Of a stretch of DNA of 64,000 nucleotides, positions 33,976 to 45,688 are shown piece by piece. This DNA comes from Callorhinus ursinus (taxonomy: Eukaryota > Chordata > Mammalia > Carnivora > Otariidae): positions 7,738,450 through 7,802,449 of the forward strand of contig NW_020313057.1 in the NCBI RefSeq assembly GCF_003265705.1. The letters run 5' to 3'. Positions within the stretch are counted from its first letter, which is position 1. Each line of letters opens with the position of its first letter. The notes beneath the pieces were generated by a model, which was given only the letters and a program-made list of their open reading frames with translations, searched no databases and was not told the DNA's origin. The position numbers were made by a program, and so were the translations under genes.

Positions 33976-36506
33976 ATGGAGCAGATCCAACATCCACATC
34001 ACCAAGGCCCCAGGAAAAGAAGAAAAAAAGAAACATTAAATGGGGACATGGCATTGTGGGGCAAGAAGTAATAATTATGACTCAATCAATGATTTGTCAA
34101 AGAGAAATTTCTACAAACTGAAAAACAGAACAAGTCTTAAGATTAAATAAAGAAAAAACATTGGAAAGACCGTTACTGAAACGTATTTCTGTAGCTTCTA
34201 AACTCAAAAAATGTAGAGAAAAAAATCAAAACAGGATCAAATTTCTCAGTTGAAAATCTAGCTGACAAAAAGCTATTAACTTTTTTTTTTTTATTTCAGA
34301 GGGGAAAAAAATTGAGTTAGATTTGTTATCCCTCCAAATTATCAATGACGTATGAGGACAAAGATATCATAGAACATGTTAGGACTCAAAAATATTGCCA
34401 CCAACAAAGCTGTCATCAAAAAATAAGTATCAGAAAAAAAAAAAATAAGTATCAGAGATCCACTACAGCAAAATAAACAAGAGAGAGAAGAGCTAGAACT
34501 TAAGCAATGGTGAGAGGCCATAAATAGTAAACTGATTATGAAATCTTGAAATGTTTTTTCAATATAAAAGTGGAGATTACTGAAATTGTCAGAAAGAATT
34601 GTTTTCTGATGCAAAAATTAATTGTCTGCAAGTAGAGTTTGACTGTATAAAAACAGCAAACAGTTAAAATGAAAGCAAAAAATGAGGTTAAGAGGGTTTT
34701 CAAATACCCTGGCTTGTTCAAAGTGGGAAGCTTATGCATACTCATTATTTTATTATGATTCTTAAACAAATGTGAAAACGTGTTTCATTAAACTTTAATT
34801 GTAACCATTATAACAATAAAGATAAGATCCAGTACATCTAACCACTAGAGGAAAATAAAGGAACAAAATGTTTTTTATATTTTACCTGACAGTTATATAT
34901 TGTTTATTATGTTCCAAGCACCATTCATTTACTACTCATAACATAGCTGTGAACTATTTTCTATTAATATTCCATATCATAGATGGTTTACAAATCATGA
35001 TAAATTAAAAAATAAAAATAAGTTGACAAGGAAAACATACAAACATAGGAGTAATCCAAATACTTGGAAAGAGTTACATTCCTACCTCAAGGCAAAGATA
35101 GATTGAGCAAAATAAATCCAGCCACATTCTATTTGTAAGATAAAACATTTAAGTAATGATGCTGGAACACTGAAAATGAACAAAAGGAGATCTTACTTAA
35201 CGGGAAACCGATACCATCAGCATTTAATATGTCACCAAAGGATCGGAACTATAAATGCAGCACTAATTTTAAGTTATTATAGTGACTTTTATCGTATTGG
35301 AACTATGGTGTTAACACTGTAAACATAAACATCTACCCCTCCAAGACATTCTGGAAACTGTGCTCATTGAATATTAGGCACTTTTATTCACTGTGCCCAG
35401 GGAAGGGCTATTCTGCTTCTATTATTTGAAACTATGCACTCGGAACCTGGACCAAGATCATCAAATAAAAGAGATCCTGCTACTTGATGCCTCTCTTCGT
35501 GAAGACTTGCTATCTCCAAGTCTGTGCCCCCAGACTTGTGTGGTTCACAACAGAAAATAGAATGTTCAGTGAAGCTGTGCTTGAAAAGGCCAGTGTTATT
35601 ATTTTTTTTGTGTGTGTGTTTTAGCTTGCTCTGTAAGCGACCTAAATCATATATTCTTCAAGGTACAAAGGGGCTTAATTTACAAAATCTTCTAAATAAC
35701 TGATGACTTTTACAGTATGGGTTCCAGAGCTGGATAATCAGCCATAACACACTTGAAAAGAAAGAGAAAAAGAAGAAAAGATTCTTTAGTTTCTTTATTT
35801 TCTGAAAAATATGGAGAAATAAGGAGATTCATAGGAAATAAGGAATTTCATGATATTAGGGAGCTATCAAATCATCATTTTTGTGAAACACTGTTTAATA
35901 AGCACATATTGCTGCCATCCCCTAACATGTCATTCTTCATAAGGGAATTTCTCTGACTTGTCAGATGTCTCTTGGAATGAAGAAATTAACGAGGTATATC
36001 TGGACTCGCCAGTAATGCTATTCTCATTCCCTTGATTGTATTCGAGAAAAAGAGATTACATCCCTCCTAAATGAAAAAAAAATGGTTAAGCTGACTGCTG
36101 GGTGAACATGTATCATGTGAAACAAGAAGTCGATTATTATGGAAAGAAAAATACCTCTTTAATAGAAAGCTTTGTTCTTAATGGGAAAAATCTCTCTCCC
36201 CTTTTAATGAGAAAAGAATAGGACCATCCTTATTTCAGATCTAAGATAACTCATTTGTTATGCTAATTTTCACTCACAGACTCTATTACGCATTTTAGAA
36301 ATATATATTCCACTCACCCACCCACCGCCCCCCCACACATACCCCTTCTCTGGAGAGTTTTTCTCTTCTACTCTTTGCCTTGGCTTCAACAGTGCACCCA
36401 AGAGATTTCAACATAAGTTATGACAGTGCTCACATGAGTTTGGTCAGCAGTAACATTTTTCTACATTTGAGTTTCTGCAATTCTTCTGAGTTCCTAACCA
36501 TCGTTT
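33976..36506. other. Unassigned sequence with one possible MIR
   Basis: About 2.5 kb with no recognised gene. Bases 34885-35030 (TATTATGTTCCAAGCACCAT, then CATAGCTGTGAACTATTTTC and CATAGATGGTTTACAAATCA) resemble an antisense MIR/L2-type repeat. A short tandem duplication of AAAATAAGTATCAGA with an expanded A run lies at about 34418-34456. Confidence 0.5.
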
Positions 36507-36518
36507 AAGATTGATCTT

Positions 36519-36746
36519 GGAGGGCATCTAGGTGGCTTAGTGGGTTAAGCGTCTGACTCTTGGTTTGGGCTCAGGTCATGATCTCAGGGTCTTGAGATCT
36601 AGCCCCTCATAGGGCTTGTGCTCAGCGCGAAGCCTGCTTGTCCCTCTCCCTCCCCCCTCTGCTCCGCCACCACTCAAGCAGTGCTCTCTCTCTCTCTCTC
36701 TCTCTCTTTCTCAAATAAGTAAATAAATAAATAAAATCTTTAAAAA
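36519..36746 (+). mobile_element. Can-SINE with expanded CT tract
   Basis: Head GGAGGGCATCTAGGTGGCTT, GCGTCTGACTCTTGGTTTGG, ATCTAGCCCCTCATAGGGCT, then an uninterrupted CT array (about 36685-36707) and AAGTAAATAAATAAATAAAA. The target-site duplication is AAGATTGATCTT (36507-36518) against AAGATGGATCTT (36747-36758). Confidence 0.94.
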
Positions 36747-37154
36747 AAGATGGATCTTAAACTGTAGTTTTTACTAATTGTAACTCCCTTAGACCAAGCT
36801 TTCTGACACAAATTTTTTCATTGTTTTATGCTCGTCTTTACCCTTTTTAGTTAAAAATCCAATCTTCACAAAGCCCTAAATATTTAGAACACTATTAAGC
36901 AGGATACTTAATAGTTTTTTAAAAAGCTTTATTGAATAAAAGATATATACCACAAATATCAGTCATTATAAGTGTACAATCAATGATTTTCAGTAAACTT
37001 ATTGAGTTGTGGTACTATCACTATAATCCAATTTCAGAACATTTTCATCAGCCAAAAAAATTCCCATGAGTCCAGTGCTTTATTGATCGCCAAGTCAATA
37101 CCCACAATCAACCCAGCCCCAGAAAACTAGCATCTCTAGAAATTGCCTTTTTCT

Positions 37155-37344
37155 GGCACCTGGGTGGCTCCATCATTAAGCGTCTGCCTTCAGCTCAGGT
37201 CACGGTCCCAGGGTCCTGGGATCGAGCCCCGCATCGGGCTCCCTGCTCGGTGGGGAGCCTGCTTCTCCCTCTCTTGTGTTCCCTCTCTTGCTGTGTCGCT
37301 CTCTGTCAAATAAATAAACAAAATCTTTTAAAAATAAAAATAAC
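37155..37344 (+). mobile_element. Can-SINE, little diverged
   Basis: Head GGCACCTGGGTGGCTCCATC, B-box-type GGGATCGAGCCCCGCATCGG, CT-rich body and AAATAAATAAACAAAATCTT tail. The target-site duplication is AATTGCCTTTTTCT (37141-37154) against AATTGTCTTTTTCT (37345-37358). Inserted into the L1M 3' UTR. Confidence 0.96.
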
Positions 37345-37507
37345 AATTGTCTTTTTCTGCATATTTCATGAAATGAAATTACACACTATGTAGTATTTGT
37401 ATCTGGCTTTTTTTTTTCACCTAGAATACGGTTTTTGAGTTTCATCCATGTTGTAGTATGATTCAGTATTGTATTCCTTTCATTACTGAGTAATATTACT
37501 TTTAATG

Positions 37508-37597
37508 GAATATTTTATATATAAAATATATAATATATAAAAGTATATAATAAATATACATATATATTATATATATACACACACATACACACACACC
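37508..37597. repeat. AT/AC-rich low-complexity tract
   Basis: TATATAAAATATATAATATA runs grade into ACACACATACACACACACC inside the L1M remnant. Confidence 0.85.
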
Positions 37598-37776
37598 TCC
37601 TTTGTTTACCTATATATCAGTTGATGGATATTTGGATTTTTTTCCACTCTAGCACTATTATGCATAATGCTTCTATGTACATTCATAGTATGGACGTATG
37701 TGGACATACCTTTTCATTTCTCTTAGGTAGATTCCTAGGGTGGAATTGCTGAGTTTTTGTTTAAGTTTAATCTTTT

Positions 37777-37975
37777 TTTTTTTAAGATTTCATTTATTTA
37801 TTTGACAGAGAGAGAGAGAGATAGGGAGAGCAGGAACACAAGCAGGGGGAGTGGGAGAGGAAGAAGCAGGTTTCCCTGAGAGCAGGGAGCCTGATGCGGG
37901 GCTCGGTCCCAGGACCCTGGGACCATAACCTGAGCCAAAGGCAGACGCTTAACGACTGAGCCACCCAGGTGCCCC
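37777..37975 (-). mobile_element. Can-SINE (antisense)
   Basis: T-run tail complement, GA block, GAGCCTGATGCGGGGCTCGG, head complement GAGCCACCCAGGTGCCCC. The 15-bp target-site duplication TAAGTTTAATCTTTT is exact (37762-37776 and 37976-37990). Confidence 0.97.
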
Positions 37976-38549
37976 TAAGTTTAATCTTTTAAGAAATTTG
38001 TCAGACTGTTTACCAAAGTGGTTGTATCATTGTCTAATATATGAGGGATTCCATTTCTCTACATGCTCACCAACACTTGGTTTTGTCTGGTTTTCATATA
38101 GCAATTTGAATGGCTCTGTAATGATATTTCATTGCATTTTTCATTTGCCTTCACTTAATGAAGAATAATGTTGAGCACATTTTAATTCATATGTCTCTTT
38201 AATGAAATGTCTATTTAAGAGCTTTGTTTTTGCCCATTTTTTAATTATTTATCTTGGTATTATTGAGTCATTAAAAATTCCTTACATATTCTAAATGCAA
38301 GTCCTTTGTCAGATATGTAATTTGCAAATAGCTTCTATTAGTCTGTGACTTGTATTCTAATTTTCTTATCAGTGTCTTTTGAAGCACAAAATTTTAAATT
38401 TTGATGAAGTCCAATTTATCAATATTCCTTGTTTGACTCATACTTTGGCAGCATATCTGAAAACCCTTTCCCAAATCTATGCATTCTCAGCTAGGCATAT
38501 CAGTCTCTAGGGTATAAATATGGGTTCTTCTGCATGGGTGAAAAACTCA

Positions 38550-38721
38550 GGAAGGAAGGAAGGAAGGAAGGAAGGAAGGAAGGAAGGAAGGAAGGAAGGA
38601 AGGAAGGAANNNNNNNNNNNNNNNNNNNNNNNNNNNNNNNNNNNNNNNNNNNNNNNNNNNNNNNNNNNNNNNNNNNNNNNNNNNNNNNNNNNNNNNNNNN
38701 NNNNNNNNNAAGGAAGGAAGA
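38550..38721. repeat. GGAA microsatellite with a 100-N assembly gap
   Basis: Perfect GGAA units (38550-38609) lead into exactly 100 Ns (38610-38709), then more GGAA (38710-38721). Exactly 100 Ns is the usual placeholder for a gap of unknown size, so the true array length is unknown. The open frames that span it are artefacts of the repeat. Confidence 0.97.
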
Positions 38722-39316
38722 ACCTATGTCTATTATATTAAAATTTCAATTAGAATTTTCCAGTTAGATAAAAATGTTTAAGAATTTCTTTAAAGAGGGT
38801 AGTAATGAAAACAAGGTTGAGAAACACCGGTTTAACCCAAGGATTTCTCCTGTGACTTCTAGAAATTTAACAGTTTTAGCTCTTAAATTAAGCCTAAGAT
38901 CCTCTTGAGTTAATTCTGTGTATGGTTGTGAGATCAAGGTTTATTTATCTGCACGAGAATATCTAATTATTATTCGTGCACTACTTGTTGAAAAAACTGT
39001 ATTTTCCCCCATTGAAATGTCTTGGTACCTGTTTCAGTGCCAGTCAATCATCAATGTGAGGGCTTCTTTTTGTGCTCTCTATTTGGTTCCATTGAACTCT
39101 ATGCCTATTTTTTTAGTCAGTACCACACTATCTTCATTACCGTAAGTTTTGAAATTGCATAATGTAGGTCTTCCTTCAACTATATTCTTCTTCTATAAAC
39201 TTAGTTTGACTACTCCACATTCTTCATATGTCCGTATCAATTTTAGTTTCATTTCAAAGGTTTGCTGAGATTTTGACAGAGGTTATGTTGAATTTATAAA
39301 TCACTTTTGGGGAGTG

Positions 39317-39550
39317 GGGCACCTGGGTGGCTCAGTCAGTTAAGCATCTGCCTTCAGCTCGGGTCATGATCCCAGGGTCCTGGGATTGAGCCCCAAGTCA
39401 GGCTCCCTGCTCAGTGGGAAGTCTGCTTCTCCCTCTCCTTCTGGCCCTCTCCCTGCTTGTGCTTGCTCTCCTTCTCTCTCAAATAAATACATAAAATCTA
39501 TAAATAAATAAATAAATAAGCAAGCAAGCAAACAAATAAATAAATAGATG
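39317..39550 (+). mobile_element. Can-SINE with expanded tail
   Basis: Head GGGCACCTGGGTGGCTCAGT, GGGATTGAGCCCCAAGTCAG, CT-rich body. The tail has grown into AAAT units with AAGC units in the middle (about 39498-39547). Flanks CTTTTGGGGAG (39304-39314) and AATTTGGGGAG (39551-39561) give a short imperfect target-site duplication. Confidence 0.94.
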
Positions 39551-40072
39551 AATTTGGGGAGAATTGACATCTTAACAATGTGAAGACTTCCAGTCCATAA
39601 ACATGGATTATCTATTTAGATATTCTATTTCCTTCAGCAATATTTGGCAGTTTTTAATGTACAAATCAATATGTGATGTTAAACTTATTCCCAACTCTTA
39701 TATTTGACTTGTTGCTATTTTAAATAGAAACACTTTCTTAATTTGACTGTTGGATGGTTCATTGCTAGTATATAGAAAACAAATGATTTTTTTAATTTAA
39801 TTTAATTTTATTATGTTATGTTAGTCACCATACAATACATCATTAGTTTTTGATTATTGATCCATGATTCATTGTTTTCATATAACACCCAGTGCTCCAT
39901 GCAGTATGTGCCCTCCTTAATACCCATCACCAGACTAACCCATCCCCCCACCCCCCTCCCCTTTAAAACCCTCAGTTTGTTTCTCAGAGTCCGTAGTCTC
40001 TCATAGTTCATCTCCCCCTCTGACTTCCCCCCTTAATTTTTCCCTTCCTTCTAATGTCCTCCCTGCTATTCC

Positions 40073-43000
40073 TTATGTTCCACCAATAAGTGAAACTATA
40101 TGATAATTGCCTTTCTCTGCTTGACTTATTTCACTTAGCATAATCTCCTCCAGTCCCATCCATGTTGATGTAAAAGTTGGGTATTCATCCTTTCTGATGG
40201 CTGAGTAATATTCCATTGTATATATGGACCACATCTTCTTTATCCATTCATCTGTTGAAGGGCATCTTGGCTCTTTCCACAGTTTGGCTATTGTAGACAT
40301 GGCTGCTATGAACATTGAGGTGCATATGGCCCTTCTTTTCACTACATCTGCGTCTTTGGGGTAAATGCCCAGGAGTGCAATTGCTGGGTCATAGGGTATT
40401 TCTATTTTTAATTTTTTGAGGCACCTCCACACTGTTTTCCAAAGTGGCTGTACCAACTTGCATTCCCACCAACAGTGTAAGAGGGTTCCCCTTTCTCCAC
40501 AACCTCTCCAACATTTTTTGTTTCTTGCCTTGTCAATTTTTGCCATTCCAACTGGTATAAGGTTGTATCTCAATGTGGTTTTGATTTGAATTTCCCTGGT
40601 GGCTAATTATGATGAACATTTTTTCATGTGTCTGTTAGCCATTTGTATGTCTTCTTTGGAGAAGTGTCTGTTCATGTCTTCTGATCATTTTTTGACTTGA
40701 TTATTTGTTTTTTGGGTGTTGAGTTTGAGAAGTTCTTCATAGATCCTAGAAATCAGCGCTTTGTCTGTAGTGTCATTTGCAAATACCTTCTCCCATTCTG
40801 TGGGAGGCCTGTTTGTTTTGTTGACTGTTTCCTTTGCTGCACAGAAACTTTTTATCTTGATGAAGTCCCAAAAGTTCATTTTTGCTTTTGTTTCACTTGC
40901 TTTGGAGATATATCTTGAAAGAAGTCGCTGTGGCCAACGTCAAAGAGGTTGCTGCCCATTTCTCCTCTAGGATTTTGATGGATTCCTGTCTCACATTGAG
41001 GTCTTTCATCCATTTTGAGTTTACCTTTGTGTATGGTGTTAAAGAATTGTCGAGTTTCATTCCTCTGTATATAGCTGTCCAATTTTCCCAGCACCATTTG
41101 TTGATTATTTGACCATAGAGTTGAGGGTCCATATCTGGGCTCTCTATTCTGTTCCACTGATCTATATGTCTGTTTTTATGCCAGTACCATGCTGTCTTGG
41201 TGATCAGTGCTTTGTAGTATCGCTTGAAATTGGGCAATGTGATGCCCCCAGCTTTGTTTTTCTTTTTCAACATTTCCTTGGCGATTCAGGGTCTTTTCTA
41301 ATTCCATACAAATTTTAGGATTGTTTGTTTCAGCACTTTGAAAAATGTCATTGGAACTTTGATCGGGATGGTGTTGAAGGTATAGACTGCTCTGGGTAGC
41401 ATAGACATTTTAACAATGTTTATTCTTCCAATCCATGAGCATGGAATGTTTTTCCATCTTTTTGTGTCTTCAATTTCTTTCATGACTGTTCTGTACTTCC
41501 TAGAGTATAGAGCCTTTACCTCTTTGGTTAGGTTTATTCTGAGGTATCTTACGGTTTTTGGTGCTATTGTAAATGGAATCGTTTCTCCAATTTCTCCTTC
41601 TACAGTTGCATTGTTAGTGTATAAGAAAGCAACTGATTTCTGTACATTGATTTTGTATCTTCCTACATTACTGAATTGCTGTATGAGTTCTAGTAGTTTG
41701 GGGGTGGAGTCTTTTGGATTTTCCACATAAAGTTTCATGTCATCTGCGAAGAGAGAGAGTTTCACTTCTTTGCCAATTTGAATACCTTTTATTTCTTTTT
41801 GTTGTCTGATTGCTGTTGCCAGGACTTCTAGTACTATGTTGAACAATAGTGGTGAGAGTGGGCATCCTTGACATGTTCCTGATCTTAAGGGAAAGGCTCT
41901 CATCTTTTCCCCATTGAAGATGATATTCGCTGTGGGTTTTACATAGATGGATTTTATGAACTTGAGGAATGTTCCCTCTATCCCTATAGTCTGAAGAGTT
42001 TTAATTAGGAAAGGATGCTGTATTTTGTCAAATGCTTTTTCTGCATCAATTGAGAGGACCATATGGTTCTTCTCTCTCCTCTTATTAATGTGTTCTATCA
42101 CATTGATTGATTTGTGAATGTTGAACCACCCTTGCATCCCAGGGATAAATCCCATTTGGTTGTGGTGGATGATCCTTTTAATGTATTGTTGGATCCTATT
42201 AGCTAGGATTTTGTTGAGAATTTTGGAATCCATATTCATCAGAGATATCGGTCTGAAATTCTCCTTTTTGATGGGGTCTTTGCCTGGTTTGGAGATTAAG
42301 GTAATGCTGGCCTTATAGAATGAGTCTAGAAGCTTTCCTTCTGTCTCTATTTTTTGAAACAGCTTCAGGAGTACAGGTATTATTTCTTCTTTGAATGTTT
42401 GGTAGAATTCCCCAGGGAATCCATCAGGCCCTGGACTCTTGTTTTTTGGGAGCTTTTTGATCACCGCTTCAATCTTGTTACTGGTTATTGGCCAATTCAG
42501 GTTGTCAGTTTCTTCCTGTTTCAGTCTTGGCAGTTTATAGGTCTCCAGGAAGGCATCCATTTCTTCCAGGTTGCTTAATTTATTGGCATATTGTTGATAT
42601 GAGACGTTGATATAATTGATTCTATTTCCTTGGTGTTAGTCGTGATCTCTCCCCTTTCGTTCATAATTTTATTAATTTGGGTCCTTTCTCTTTTCTTTTG
42701 GTTAAGTCTGGCCAGTGGTTTATCAATCTTATCAATTTTTTCAAAGAAGCAGCTTCTAGTTTTGTGGATCTGATCTACTGTGTTTCTGGTTTCTAATTCA
42801 TTGATCTCTGTTCTAATCTTAGTTATTTCTCTTCTAATGCATGGCTTAGGCATCATTTGTTGCTTTTTCTCTAGGTGTAAAGTTAGTTGGTGAATTCAAG
42901 ATTTTTCTATTTTTTTGAGTGAGGCTTGGATGTCTATGTATTTCCCCCTTAGGACTGCCTTTGCAGTATCCCATAGGTTTTGGACTGATGTGTTTTCATT

Positions 43001-43833
43001 CTCATTGGTTTCCATGAATTGTTTAAGTTATTCTCTGATTTCTTGGTTGACCCAAACATTATTGAGCAGAGTGGTCTTTAGCTTCAAAGTGTTTGAATTT
43101 CTTCCAGATTTTTTCTCGTGGTTCAGTTCCAGTTTTAAATCATTTTGGTCTAAGAATATGCAGGGAATAATTTCAGTCTTTTGGTATCAGTTGAGACCTG
43201 ATTTGTGACCCAGGATGTGGTCTATTCTGGAGAAAGTTCCATGTGCACTCGAGAAGAATGAGTACTCTGTTGTTTTGGGGTGGAATGTTCTGTATATATC
43301 TATGAGGTCCATCTGGTCCAGTGTGTCATTCAAAGCTCTTGTTGCTTTGTTGATTTTCTGCTTAGATGATCTGTCTATTGCTGAGAGTGGAGTATTGAGG
43401 TCTCCTACAATTAACGTATTGTTATCAATATGACTCTTTATTTTGGTTAACAGTTGGCTTATGTAGATGGCTGCTCCCATATTGTGGGTGTAGATATTTA
43501 CAATTTTTAGATCTTCTTATTGGACAGACCCTTTAAGAATGATATAATGTCCTTTGTGTCTCTAACTATGGTCTTTAGCTTAAAATCTATTTTGTCTGAT
43601 ATGAGAATTGCTACCCCAGATTTCTTTTGAGGTCCGCTGGCATGGAAGATGGATCTCCATCCCTTCACTTCCAGTCTGGATGTTTCTTTAGGTTCAAAAT
43701 TAGTCTCTTGTAGACGGCGTATGGATGGGTCCTGTCTTTTTATCCAATCTGCAACCCTGAGCCTTTTAATGGGAGCATTTAGGCTGTTCACTTTGAGAGT
43801 GATTATTGAAAGATAGGAATTTATTGTCATCAT
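40073..43833 (-). pseudogene. L1 ORF2 of element A, disrupted
   Basis: Endonuclease, reverse transcriptase and C-terminal domain in order. A 420-residue open stretch (41298-42560) covers the polymerase core, with [32 protein letters not shown] and an intact catalytic LFADDM. The cysteine motif [18 protein letters not shown] (near 40510) is intact. The endonuclease start is altered: the usual LNVNG reads LKVNS, which replaces the first catalytic Asn with Lys, and QETHF reads QETNF; GDLNTPL and RIDHILGH remain. Several frameshifts split it into at least six pieces. Confidence 0.93.
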
Positions 43834-43911
43834 GTTGCCTGTGAAGATCTTGTTTCTATAGATTGTCTCTGTAAATTTCTGTTCTATATCACTCTTGGAG
43901 TCTTTCTCCTT

Positions 43912-44803
43912 TTATAGAATCCCCCTTAATATTTCTTGCAGGACTGGCTTAGTGGTCACATATTCTCTCAGTTTCTGCTGGTTTTAGAAGCTCTGCATCA
44001 TTTCATCCATTCTAAATGACGGCCTTGCTGGATAAAATATTCTTGGCTGCATGTTCTTCTCATTTAGAACCCTGAATATGTCTTGCCAGGCCTTTCTAGC
44101 TGGCCAGGTCTCTGTGGATAGGTTTGACATTATTCTGATGTTCCTCCCTCTCTACATAAGGAATCTCCTCCCTCTAAATGCCCTTAAGATGGTTTTCTTG
44201 GTTCTAAGATTTGTGACTTTTACTGTTACATGCCAGGGTGTTGGCCTGTTTTCCTTGATCTTGGGAGGCCTCCTCTCTGCCTCTAGGACACGAATGTTTG
44301 TTTCATTCCCCAGATTAGGGAAGTTCTCAGCTATGATTTGCTCAAATATGTCTTCTAGTCCTCTCTCTCTCCCCACCCCCTCAGGGATCCCAATAATTCT
44401 GACATTGGAACATTTCATGGTGTCACTTATTTCTCTGATTGTATTTTCATGGATTTTGAGTTGTTTTTTCCTGGCCTCATCTTTTTCCTTCTTTTCTATC
44501 AATTGGTCTTCTAGATCAACTAATTCGTTCTTCTGTCTTGCTTACCCTAGCTGTTAGATTATCTAGATTAGATTGGATCTCACTGATAGCATTTTTAAGT
44601 TCTGCCAGTTTAACTTTCATTTCTGCCCTTAGAGCCTCTACATTGCCATTAATCGATTTCTCCATTCTAGCTATTATCTTCATAATTGCTACACTGAATT
44701 CCATTTCCGACATCTTGGTTATATCTGAATCCATTTGTAAATCTGTGGCAGAAGTCACAGTCTCTGAGTCTTTCTTATTTTGGAGGTTCCTCCTCCTAGT
44801 CAT
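43912..44803 (-). pseudogene. L1 ORF1 of element A, disrupted
   Basis: The ATG at 44803 opens MTRRRNLQNKKDSE; a heptad-rich coiled coil (SEIQSNLDNLTARVSKTEER) follows, then the RRM motif VRIIGIPEGVGRERGLEDIF and the start of the C-terminal domain (RPTPWHVTVKV). A frameshift near 44510 separates the first two pieces and another near 44150 cuts the end. The ancestral stop is TAA at 43914-43912. It is in the same register as ORF2, 78 bases upstream of the ORF2 ATG. Confidence 0.92.
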
Positions 44804-45671
44804 TCTGTTGAAGGGTGGTTGAGGGAATGTATAGAGTCCAAATAATTGACCACAACCCAAGCAAGATGCACCTGTTTTCTAGGGACCTTAGGGTTGCTGG
44901 CCTCTTGTTTTCCCAGCCTGTCTTCTGGGGGAGGGGCCTGCTACGTTTTTCCTCAGGCAACCCTGTTTGGGCAGAGTTGCCCTGCCCCCTGTAGCAGGGG
45001 ATGGGCTCAGTGGAAAACATTTTTGGGGGGCTTTTGTTCCCTGGCAGTTTTCCGTGTCTCTTCTGAAAGTCAGAGCAGAAGAGACCATTTCCAACCCTCT
45101 GCCTCAGAGCAGAGAGATCACAGTCTGTTCTTTGGTGAGCTCTCCAGGCCACACTTTCTCCATTTCTGTCCATGCTGCTATAAACTGCAGCGTCCTGGGT
45201 AGTGTGCACCTCCACATCGCTCCCCGTCCTGCCTCCAGGTCACCGCACGTCTCTGTCTTTTATGCTTCTAGAACCGCCAGCCATCCCCAGTTTGCACGCG
45301 TGGCCCAGCCCCTCCGGGTTTCTGTCAGGGGGGCTGCCCTAAATTCCTTTCCCCGCTGCTACCAGTCTGCGAGTCTGTGCCCCGTCCCCAGCGCAAGAGG
45401 CTCTCCCTCACCGGCGGTGTAGGATCCCCACGGCCAGGCTCCCTCCTGCTGCCATTTATCCTCTGATATCTGTCCATGGAATCATGGCTCCCCGCTTCAT
45501 ACCTCGAAATCAACCGCCTGTGATGTTGTTTGTAGAGACCCAGATCTATCTCCCTACTACATCTCAGGCTGATTTCGTGGGTTCTCAGAGTGGTCTGGTA
45601 GATATCCAGCTCAATTCCTGCGACTGGTTGGAAGAGGGTCCCCTACACCTCCGCCATCTTTTTTCAAGTCT
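44804..45671 (-). promoter_or_regulatory. 5' UTR and presumed internal promoter of L1 element A
   Basis: 868 bp between the 5' end of the insertion and ORF1, GC-rich with many CpGs. In L1s this region holds the RNA polymerase II promoter that starts transcription at the element's first base. Here it starts directly at the target-site duplication. It lacks the roughly 750-bp A-rich repeat-bearing block found in element B. Confidence 0.75.
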
Positions 45672-45688
45672 GAAAACAAATGATTTTT

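Larger units (their letters stand above)
36905..39774 (-). mobile_element. Ancient antisense L1M with nested insertions
   Basis: On the plus strand, 3' UTR text comes first (TAAGTGTACAATCAATGATT, CAATTTCAGAACATTTTCAT), then ORF2 C-terminal text (ATCAGTTGATGGATATTTGG near 37617, CTAGGGTGGAATTGCTGAGT near 37735, TTGATGAAGTCCAATTTATC near 38400, AATTGACATCTTAACAATGT near 39563). Three SINEs (37155, 37777, 39317), a GGAA array with a 100-N gap, and finally L1 element A interrupt it. No coding frame remains. Bases 38722-38900 may be a separate insertion. Confidence 0.82.
39792..45671 (-). mobile_element. Full-length L1 'element A' (5.9 kb)
   Basis: A complete element on the minus strand: 5' UTR (44804-45671), ORF1 (43912-44803), ORF2 (40073-43833), 3' UTR and A tail (39792 to about 40072). 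It begins at its 5' end with AAGATGGCGGAGGTGTAGGG near 45660. A perfect 17-bp target-site duplication GAAAACAAATGATTTTT flanks it (39775-39791 and 45672-45688), showing one L1-mediated insertion into the older L1M. Both ORFs have frameshifts, so it is not autonomous now. It has no internal SINE. Confidence 0.97.

Noticed and set aside
36685..36707. Regularly spaced CT units and other direct repeats considered as a CRISPR-like array
   Set aside because: Simple microsatellite within a SINE in a mammalian genome; no repeat-spacer structure.
38520..38767. Open frames spanning the 100-N gap
   Set aside because: They exist only because GGAA repeats and Ns lack stop codons.
38790..38850. Sequence AAGGTTGAGAAACACCGGTT, resembling a hAT/MER5-type end
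   Set aside because: Only one end is visible and no matching inverted partner was found, so it is not listed as an element.
44051..44557. A 168-codon plus-strand open frame
   Set aside because: It is the antisense of L1 element A ORF1, not a gene; similar antisense shadows occur across both full-length L1s.
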